Source of the DNA: Pavlovales sp. CCMP2436
Lineage: Eukaryota > Haptophyta > Pavlovophyceae > Pavlovales
DNA length: 34,656 nucleotides
Reading direction: 5' to 3'
Assembly (NCBI GenBank): GCA_026770615.1
Contig: MU631605.1
Span: forward strand, 157,405-192,060
Positions 18,657 to 26,900 of the stretch are shown here, piece by piece. Position numbers and translations under genes: made by a program. How positions within the stretch are numbered: the stretch's first letter is position 1; each line of letters opens with the position of its first letter. The notes beneath the pieces are model-generated. The model did not search any database. It was given only the letters and a program-made list of their open reading frames with translations, and was not told the origin of the DNA.

Positions 18657-19515
18657 GGCTCAGGCAACTGAACTGCGTCGATCACACGCGTCAGACTGAT
18701 ACAGAGTTAGAATTAAATGTCAATCAAGTGTGAACTTATAAATATATTAGTTCATAAGTTATTAGTTACTAATTTTGCAGTAACACATAAAATATTATTG
18801 TAAATATGCATCGGTATTTGCTTGCGCCACCAAACTGTAGCCTGGCATGTAGCCCAGGGCCCAGGGGAGGCGCCGCCCTGCCCGTGGGAGCCGCTTCGCG
18901 TGTAGCCGCCTCCTACAGGCCGTGCCCGCAATCTTATAAAATCTCTGCCGAATTTAGAGACTAATCTCGTTTTAAATTAAGGTGGATTTATAATTTGAAC
19001 AAGCTCCCGCGTCTTCTCTCCGCCACGAACCTTACTCGTCGTTGCATCGTGCCGCCGCGTTACTGCGTTGTGTAATTCATTCCACTCGTTTTACCTCTCA
19101 TCGACGTCACTTTCGAAAGTAAATCCTGCGTGCCTCGGCAGTGCAATGGGCTTCCCAATGAAATCCACTGTCATGTGGCGCAATGTGGACTGCGTCGCTG
19201 CGTAGAGCGAGACACCGCAGTGGAACCTATCTTCCTTCGACCAAACCCGAAACGAAATCGCCTGCTTCGGAGCTCTGTCGGCGCTTTGGTATCACCGCAA
19301 GGTGACGCCGAAACTGAACAGGGTGACGCTCAGATGCTGACACCCGGGGCCACCTGGACGCAGAAACTGCGCCTCAGGCGGTAGAAGTGGCATCATTACA
19401 TAACATAACATCCACTACCCCCTACCCCGGACTCGTCGGCCGACGGTGATACCCCTACCTGGGGACGGTGAGACTCCTACCTGGGGCTCCTCGGCCGACG
19501 GTGATACCCCTAGTA
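18657..19515. other. Intergenic DNA between IST1 and the RING-PZP gene
   Basis: AT-rich from 18700 to 18800, otherwise mixed. A short GGTGACGCYGAAACTGAACAGGGTGACGCTCAGA segment at 19300-19335 recurs as CTGAACAGAGTGACGCTCAG at 22271-22290. No supportable gene. Confidence 0.5.
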
Positions 19516-19670
19516 AGCCCCACCTGGGGCACACATTTTCCCGTTGAGCCCCACCTGGGGCACACATTTTCCCGTTAAGCCCCACCTGGGGCACACATTT
19601 TCCCGTTAAGCCCCACCTGGGGCACACATTTTCCCGTTAAGCCCCACCTGGGGCACACATTTTCCCGGAG
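19516..19670. repeat. 31-bp tandem repeat, about five units
   Basis: Units of AGCCCCACCTGGGGCACACA followed by TTTTCCCGTTA, nearly perfect, directly repeated without spacers. Each carries CACCTG (an E-box type CANNTG) inside CCCCACCTGGGG. Degenerate relatives (TACCTGGGG, GTGATACCCCTA) precede it at 19445-19515. It lies 160-315 bp upstream of the RING-PZP start, so it could be promoter DNA or a plain minisatellite. Confidence 0.9.
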
Positions 19671-19830
19671 AGGGAGGGGGACCCCCCCCTCCGTGCGCGG
19701 GCTACCGTATATATTACACTTCGCGCGAAGGGGTTGACCACTGTGGAGACTGTGACTGTGACTTCGACTGTGGAGCGCCAGGGGCTTGAGAGGGGGAAAC
19801 TGCCACCCTCGCGCCGACCACGCGCTCTCG

Positions 19831-21649
19831 ATGGCGACGGGATCGCGCTCCGCCTTTGTCAATTTGATCATCGGCGACCTGGAGAAGGAGCTCAAGTGCC
19901 CCATCTGCCTCGACCTGCTCGAGGCCCCGCTCCGCCTCCCGTGCGACCACAGCATGTGCGGCACGTGCGCACAGCGCACGCTGCAGCAGTATGGCTCGTG
20001 CCCCGTCTGCAAGGCAACCTCGACACAGCGGTCTGCGCAGCCCAACGCTCTGTACGCCCGGCTCGCCGAGCGCTTCGTGACGCTGCGCGGTGCGGTGGAG
20101 CGGCTCGTCGAGTCGGACCCGCGGCTGAGCGGCTCGGCGGGCGAGGGCGCGGGAGCGTCGCAATTGCAGCTGCTCTTGCCCGACGGCAAGGGTAGGTCAC
20201 AAGGTTCACCCGACGCCGAGGACGACGCGTCCCTCGCCGACGCCGCGCAGCTCTGCAGCTCGCTGCGCACCGACGAGGCCATGCCCGAATCGACCAACCC
20301 CGCGCCGATCTCGACTGACGAGATCACCGCCGCCATCGCTCGCTCCGAGGCGATCGCGCGCGCCGCGACACAGGTGGTGCGCCTCGCCGAGCGGCAGGTG
20401 CGCGCGCGACGCGCCGGCAAGGAGTACGTCGAGGAGCTCGAGGGCGCGGAGGCGGTGCCAGCGGCCGCACTCGTCCCGAAAGAGCTCAGCCTGGACAGCG
20501 GCCCGCAGCAGCAGCACCAGCAGCCGCAGCAGCCGCCGCAGCAGCAGCAGCCGCCGCCGCCGCCGCCGCAGCAGCAACTGTTGCCGCTGCGGCAGCCGGC
20601 GGAGAGGGGGCAGCCTCCAGCCCGCACGCCGCAGCCACCCCGACCGGGCGCGCCGCCTGCCGCCCTGCCCGTGCCCAGCCCCGTCAGCGACCCTCCCGCG
20701 CTCGCCGGGAGCGGCAGCGGCAGCGGCGAGGAGGATGTGGACGAGGCGGACGAGCTCTGCTGCGTGTGCGGCACCGGCGATTCGGAGGAGGCCAACCTGA
20801 TCGTCTTCTGCAACAGGTGCGACCTGGCCGTGCACCAGGTCTGTTACGCCGTGCAGAGAGTGCCTGCCGGCGACTGGCTGTGCGACCGCTGCGACCAGCC
20901 GGCCGAGGCGGCAGAGGCGGTGCGCTGCGCCGTCTGCCCGAGCACGCGCGGCGCGTTCAAGCGCACGGTCGCGGGCAAGTGGGGCGGGTGGATGCACGTG
21001 CTCTGCGCAACGTGGGTGCCGGGCCTCGGCTTCAAGAGCGCGGATACGCTCACCGGCGCGGCTGGCGTCGACCTGCTCCAACCCGACCGGCTGCGGCTCA
21101 GCTGCACCTTCTGCGCGCAGCGCGCGGGGGCCGCCGCCAGCGCGGGCACGCCTGGCACGCCGGCGGGCAGCGGCAGGGGCAAGGGCAAGGGCAAGCCCCG
21201 CGCGCAGGGGTTGCCGAGCAAGGACGGGCGCTCGAGCGTGTGCGTGCAGTGCTCGCTGGGCAAGTGCATGTCCGCCTTCCACGTGACGTGCGCGCAGGAG
21301 GCGGGGTGCTTCATGCAGATCAGCGAGGGCGCTTCTGCCAAGGACGAGCTGCTGCGCGAGATCCTCTGCTCGCGCCACTCCGCACACGTGCGCGCCGCGC
21401 GCCCCCCCCCCCTCCCTCCCCTCTCCCTCCCCCATATCGCAACTCCTCTTCCCCTTTGGCCTCCGCGCTGACCCGCGTCCTCCTCTCCGCGCGCGCGCGT
21501 GGCCCTTCCGTCTGCGCGTGTGGGCGCAGAGGCGAGCGCATGAAGCGACGGGCGGTGCGCGCGATGCAGGTGCGCCCACGCCCTCCACGGGCTCCACCGC
21601 ACCCGGCTCGGCGGCGAGGGGCTTTAGCCACAAGCGTCGCCAGAGCTAG
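19831..21649 (+). CDS. RING plus PHD-zinc knuckle-PHD (PZP) protein
   Basis: Exon 1 19831-21387, intron 21388-21529 (GTGCGC...GGGCGCAG, pyrimidine-rich), exon 2 21530-21649; 558 residues. The RING at 23-61 is complete C3HC4 (CPIC, LPCDHSMCGTC, CPVC), typical of E3 ubiquitin ligases. A Gln/Pro-rich linker (about 225-265) follows. Then PHD1 at ~308-355 (CCVCGTGDSEEANLIVFCNR, WLCDRC), a C2HC knuckle (CAVCPSTRGAFK ... WMHVLCATW) and an extended PHD2 (CTFC, CVQCSLGKCMSAFHVTCAQE, CSRHS). This PZP order is that of BRPF, JADE and AF10, which read the histone H3 tail. The protein therefore probably ubiquitylates chromatin targets; that is inference. If the intron is retained, the frame would instead end at 21471 after a Pro-rich tail. 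The start is the first ATG in good context before the RING. Confidence 0.88.
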
Positions 21650-21814
21650 TCTAAAGCGTCCGTCCTCAGTTCGACAACGGGACCGAGAGCTATCTCGAGC
21701 GGCGCAAACTAGATGTAATGCTATCAATTAACGGGGTGAATTGATAGGTCTGAATTTTATACAGATAAATCATTAAAATACGATTTCAAATTATATAGTC
21801 TGAAATTGGTTTAT
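21650..21814. other. 3' flank of the RING-PZP gene
   Basis: AT-rich after 21715, no gene. Confidence 0.5.
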
Positions 21815-22251
21815 CTACGTGGGTCGAAATCCGAATTAGTGGCGCGATTCCGGACTGGGGAAGGGGAAAAGTGGTGGCCGGGACAAAGAAGTAGACATTT
21901 GTCACCCCTGCGCGCTAAGTGTCGATAGCTTATGTCGAATAGAGCCCTCCTCGACGGTCGGAGCCCACCTCGTGTGCCTCTCAAGTGCCTCTAGGGTCGA
22001 CAACGTACTTAATGTAACTAACATTTCCGATTCTCAGCGTTCGGAAGCGAAAAGAAAGTCATGGTTCCCGAAGTGGTACCGCGGAGTTAGTAACAGATTC
22101 GTGAATGGGGCGGTGCCCCATTCACGAATCATCTGCAATTCTAACTCCGCGGTACCACCTCCGGTTCCTGAGTTGCTCCGAAGGATTTTCACCGGACTTT
22201 TATCGAATTTCCCCCCGGACTGGCCACTCATTCGGATTTTGACCCACATAG
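21815..22251 (+). mobile_element. Hairpin MITE 'F', copy 2
   Basis: 437 bp. The ends are inverted: CTACGTGGGTCGAAATCCGA at the left, and the reverse complement of the right end reads CTATGTGGGTCAAAATCCGA; both continue into A(A/T)(T/G)AGTGGC. The interior includes the same hairpin as copy 1 (22073-22158). No clear target duplication is visible. It shares about 95% or more of its bases with 14765-15183 by eye. Confidence 0.85.
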
Positions 22252-22530
22252 TTAATTCGACGCCAATTAGCTGAACAGAGTGACGCTCAGACGCTGTCAA
22301 AATAGAATCCGTATATTGGCACGCACTTCAGCCATCGGCGGCAAGTGCCAGTTGATCGCCCAAAAAAGAAGCCAGCTAGTTACATATCAAGTTTGGAATT
22401 TAATAGCGAGCAACTTTGGCGTAAATTGCTAACTATATTTCTGATAGGGATTCAAACTGGCGTCTGACTGTTCTAAATGTTGTGCTGGTCTGAGCGCTGC
22501 GTCGCCCAAGCAATATATTATTGAGTACAT
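22252..22530. other. Intergenic DNA with a repeat-B fragment
   Basis: 22437-22510 is a reverse piece of repeat B (GATAGGGATTCAAACTGGCG ... GCGCTGCGTCGCCCA). The remainder is unique. No gene. Confidence 0.65.
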
Positions 22531-22980
22531 TCAGGTCCACCCTGGCTGAGTGAGAGTGAGATGGGCAGCGCGCGTTGCCATTCGCTGGCGAGCAGCCACG
22601 GCTAGCCGAGCGGGTGCGCCACATAAGTCGTATTCTCCCGGATTCGGCAGCGCGGCGAGCACGGCCAGGTTGGGCTCCGAGGACATTGCATCCAGGTATT
22701 TGCCAAGTCTGTCCGGGAATGCGATCGACGAGGGCGCCTCGACGCTCACGCGGGCGGGCCTGCAGGCGCTCGCGTGAGTGCTCGGACGCGTAGCGGAATC
22801 TGGCGCAGGGCGTGGTCGCGCACTCACTGCGCGCTCGGCTGGAGCGTACTGCCGACGCAATGAGGCCTCTGTGCGCTCCACGGCCAGGCGCGAGCACGGG
22901 CTCCAAGCCCAGTCGGGCGGCGGCACTTCCGCCGACCCGTCGCTAGCGGCCACCGGCGGGCTCGGCAAGGCAGCCTCGGA
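22531..22980 (-). CDS. Coding-like frame, possible 3' exon, unknown
   Basis: Minus-strand frame of about 145 codons with a gene-like composition, including SSIAFPDRLGKYLDAMSSEP and NLAVLAALPNPGEYDLCG. It lies just downstream of the next frame (23023-23457) on the same strand and could be its second exon, but I find no convincing donor/acceptor pair. No family recognised. Confidence 0.3.
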   Translation of the reverse strand, partial: SEAALPSPPVAASDGSAEVPPPDWAWSPCSRLAVERTEASLRRQYAPAERAVSARPRPAPDSATRPSTHASACRPARVSVEAPSSIAFPDRLGKYLDAMSSEPNLAVLAALPNPGEYDLCGAPARLAVAARQRMATRAAHLTLTQPGWT

Positions 22981-23022
22981 GAGCCAGCGTAGATTTAGGT
23001 AGGGCGGAGATGCAAGGCCGCT

Positions 23023-23457
23023 TTAAATTGCTCTGGGCGGGGCCGTCACAGCGCGGGGGCGCGACTGCCGGGCGGCGGGCCCAGGCCTGCGCGGCTCCCA
23101 CTCTATATGAACGCCGGGCGGGATCCACGGCGGGGATACGGAGCGCACACCGTCCCGGGGGGCTCGGCGGACGGGCTCCGAAATGCTGGCGTAGCGCTCG
23201 TGGAGCACGCTGTGGCGCTGAAACTCGCTGTGGACGGACTCCGACGCGGCGCGCGGAGGCTCGACCGGCAGGGGCTGCGGCGGAGGCTTGGCCGGCCGTA
23301 TCTCCGCGCGGACGAGCTCAGCGAAGTAGCGCGCGCGGAGGGTGGCGTCCTCGACTGAGAGCGGCGGCGGCACGAGTAGTTCCGGGAAGCGGCGGGCGAG
23401 CGCGCGCACGCGCCGCCTTGTCTCCTCCGGCTGGCGCTCGAGCCAGCTCGGGGGCAT
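23023..23457 (-). CDS. Unassigned protein, 144 residues
   Basis: ATG at 23457 opens MPPSWLERQPEETRRRVRAL, an amphipathic charged start, followed by LSVEDATLRARYFAELVRAE, a Pro-rich middle, HSEFQRHSVLHERYASISEP and WIPPGVHIEWEP. The frame stays open upstream into the assembly gap, so the real 5' end may lie further right. No signal peptide, membrane span or recognised domain. It points away from the 7TM-PLC gene across the gap, so the two would share a promoter region. Confidence is moderate because the sequence is GC-rich and several frames are open. Confidence 0.4.
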   Translation of the reverse strand: MPPSWLERQPEETRRRVRALARRFPELLVPPPLSVEDATLRARYFAELVRAEIRPAKPPPQPLPVEPPRAASESVHSEFQRHSVLHERYASISEPVRRAPRDGVRSVSPPWIPPGVHIEWEPRRPGPAARQSRPRAVTAPPRAI

Positions 23458-23666
23458 CCTATCAGCTCGGGGGCAACTACGCGGGGAGGATCGGCCGGCA
23501 ATGAGCACGCAAGCACGCGGGGGAGGGCCAGCAGTCCGCAGCGAGCCCCAAGCACGCAAGCACGCGGGGGAGGCCGGCGGGGAGGCCGGCAGTGAGCCCA
23601 GACGATGCAGCAGCACGCACTCTGACAGCGCCAGCAGTGAACAACGGTCGCCATCCGGCGGCGGAG

Positions 23667-23669
<3 letters not shown>

Positions 23670-23707
<38 letters not shown>
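23670..23707. repeat. Poly-T tract at gap edge
   Basis: At least 38 T running into the assembly gap; the true length is unknown. Confidence 0.9.
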
Positions 23708-23876
23708 NNNNNNNNNNNNNNNNNNNNNNNNNNNNNNNNNNNNNNNNNNNNNNNNNNNNNNNNNNNNNNNNNNNNNNNNNNNNNNNNNNNNNNNNNNNNN
23801 NNNNNNNNNNNNNNNNNNNNNNNNNNNNNNNNNNNNNNNNNNNNNNNNNNNNNNNNNNNNNNNNNNNNNNNNNNNN
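23708..23876. other. Assembly gap, 169 N
   Basis: Unresolved bases following the poly-T. Its right edge is 75 bp from the chosen start of the 7TM-PLC gene, so 5' sequence of that gene may be missing. Confidence 0.98.
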
Positions 23877-23951
23877 CGATCGCGACGTTTATTTTTAGAC
23901 TGAGGATATCTTTCGGCGGGGGGGGGGGTGAAGGGGGGGGGACTCCGTCGG

Positions 23952-26900
23952 ATGGTCGGGCCGATGGCTGCGCGGAGCAGCTTCGCTTCGCCGTGGCGCT
24001 CCGCCGCGTCGCCGGCCGAGGCGATGCACCCGCAGCTGAGCAGCCAGACACCGGGCGGTCGGACGCCTTCGCTCGCGCCCAGCGCGGCGGGCACGCCGAG
24101 CAATCGGCCACTGGGCCACCGGCCGTCGTTCGCGCCCAGCGCGGCAGGCACGCCGAGCAATCGGCCACTGGGCCGCCGGCCGTCGTTCGCGCCCAGCGCG
24201 GCGGGCACGCCGAGCAATCGGCCGCTAAGCCGCCGGCCGTCACCCGCGCCTAGCTCGGCGGGCACGCCCTCGCTCGCGCGTACGCTCAGCCGCCGCGAGT
24301 CGGCAGCGGCGCTCATGGCGCTCCCGTTGTCGCGCTGGCAGTGGCTGCACGAGTTACCCCCGTCAGCTGTTGTGACGATGGGCCTGTTCACCGTCGAGGC
24401 GCTGGCCCTCTTCGGTTACGGGTCCGTGGTGCTGCTGACCCACGGCTTCTCGTCCGTCTACCTCGCGCTCAACCTGCAGGTCTTCGCGCTCTTCATGTTC
24501 TACTTCGGGTGGACGAGCGTGCTGCGCGAGAACAGCATCCAGCTCGCCATCGCCTGCGCCATGTCGCTCTACTGCACAGCTATGATCGCGTGGATCACCG
24601 CGGACATCCAACTCGTCAACACGCCGCTCCCAGCTGGGATCACGCGCACCCAGGCAGACTTGCTTGCGCTTGGCGCACAGTTGGCGTTACAGGTGGCCGT
24701 GCTCGCGACCGCCGGCCAATCGTGGCACACATTTGGCTGGCGCGCCTTCCGGAAGCAAACCTTCCGGCCGGGTGTCAGGCAGCTGCACGCCGCGCGTCTG
24801 CTGGCCGAGGCCCTCATCACGTGTGACGCCTTGTGCTCGGCGCTTCTGCTCGTGGCGGGCTTCGCATTCTTCCTCCCGACGACTGTGCTGGGCGGGGCCG
24901 TAACGGCCGGGGTCTTTGTATTCTCGAACGCAGGCTGGTCCCTTGCTGCGTACGGGTTGCTTCTCAAGGTGAAGCGGAAGGCGCCTTTCTACGCGCTGGA
25001 GCCTCTGGGTCTGCTCGAGCCGGCCTTCGTCGGCTACAAGCTGGCGGACATCTGCGACTCGCTCTTCCTGCGGCTGGACGGGCGGTACGCGCAGGTGCCA
25101 CTGGTGCCTATCATCTTCGTCTTCGCGGCGAGCTGCGTGGTGCGCCTCGCGCTGCTGGCGGTGCTGGTGCGCGTCTCGACGCAGCTGAACCTCTCGCTCG
25201 CCGGGCTGGTGGACGGCTTCGAGCTGCCGGCCGCGCACAAAGCGCACAGCTCGCTGTTCGAGCGCGGCGCCATTATCGACATGGTGCACGAGGGGCGCAC
25301 TGTGCTGCTGCTCACGGGTGGGGGCGAGGAGCTCTTTTGGCAGGCTGTGGCGCGCAGGCTGGCGCAGGCGCTGCCGTGCGCGCTCGCCGGCCGCGTGGCG
25401 GGCGTGCGCGCGCGGTTGTCGACGGGCGTGCGGCAGCAGGCGCGCCGCCTCTCGCGCAGGCTCCCCTCCATCTCCATCGCGCGGCTCCCCTCCATCTCGC
25501 GCGCGCGGCTCGACGAGACGGGCAGCCTCGAGCGGCGGCAGGTGGCGGGCCGCGCGCGCGAGCGGTTCGTGCAGCTCTCGCACGACTTGTCGACGCTGCG
25601 CTGGTCGTGGCGCGAGTACCTGCTCATCCTCGAGATACGCGAGGTGGTGCTCATCGAGGACGCCAACGGGCGGACGGTGGTGCAGCTCGTGCACGGGCCC
25701 ACGCACGAGCAGCACGTCACCTCGCTCCGCTTCCGCGACGCGCACGCGGCCACCATCTGGCACGCCGGACTCAATGCCATGGTTCGGCTGCAGCGGCGGC
25801 AAGGACACGGGGGGGAGCTGCTGCAGCACGCACTCTCCCTCTTCCACGCGCTCGACACGGGGCGCGAGGGCGCGCTCTCGCGCCCGCATCTGCTCCAGCT
25901 CCTCGGACGGCTCAACTACGAGCCGACGCAGGCCGTGCTCGCGCGGGTGGACGCGCTCGAGCCGCCCGTCAGCGCGGAGCAGGTGCCTTTTTTTCTTCTT
26001 CTATTGTGGTGCTGATTCTTATTCTGATTTTGATTACATTTGATTTTGATTCCATTTTGATTTTCATTACAACAACAGGTCACGGAGCGCCAGTCCCACC
26101 TATACCCCACTTTTTCTTTTTTCTTTTCTGCTTCTGCTTCTGATTTTGATTTTGATTCTGATCCTCATAACAACAATAGGTGCTGCAGCTACTGCGCCAC
26201 ATCCGGCGGGCGGAGGGGTCCTTCGAGCGGCACCTGCGCGCCCTGGCCGAGCAGGCCGCGCGCGAGACCGCCGAGCATGCGCACGCCGACGGGGGCGGCG
26301 CGCCGGCCGGCAGGCGTGGCGGGGGCGGTGCGCCTGCGCCCGAGGGCGGCGAGGCAGGTCCGCCCGCTCCCAAGGGCGGCGTGCTCGCCGCCGCTCCCGT
26401 GGCGCTCGCTGTGGACGTGGGGGCGGAGCGCAGCAACGCGGTGCTCGTGCCGCTGGCGCACCTGGGGCGGATCTGGCAGCTCGCGCAGGGCGGCGAAGAG
26501 CTGCCGGCCGACATCTTCGACCTGGCGCACACCTACCTCGGCACACTGCCCGCCAGCCGCGCGCCTGCCGCACACCCCCCCCGCAAGGCCGTGGGCCGGG
26601 GCACGGAGGGGGTCACTGGCGGGAGCGCGGCGGTTGCGGAGGCTGCGCTGCGCGGACTGCTTGGGCTCGGCGACGCGGTGCGCCCCGGCAGCGCGCGGCC
26701 GAGCGGCGGCGCCGATCGGCCGGCAGGCGCATTGCCCAAGCTCTCGGCGGCCGTGGGCGGGGGCTCGGCGTGGGGGTCGCTGGTGCGCAGCAAGCGGCAC
26801 ACGCTTGAGTCGCAGCTGCAGACCGGGGTGCTGCTCGAGCACACCGAGCTGCTCCAGCTCTTCCTGCACGAAAGCAACTCGCTCGTGCGCGGGCCGAGCC

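Noticed and set aside
19516..19670. CRISPR-like repeat array
   Set aside because: The 31-bp units are directly adjacent with no spacers, in a eukaryotic context; it is a minisatellite.
20206..21633. 475-codon minus-strand open frame opposite the RING-PZP gene
   Set aside because: Arg/Ala/His-rich shadow of a GC-rich gene; the plus strand has clear zinc-finger motifs.
24687..25889. 400-codon minus-strand open frame opposite the membrane/PH part of the PLC gene
   Set aside because: Low-complexity composition and no domain; the plus strand is conserved in sequence type.
26080..26094. Mini-exon within PLC intron 1
   Set aside because: There is an acceptor-like end before it, but no GT donor keeps the frame after it; direct splicing to 26180 preserves the frame.
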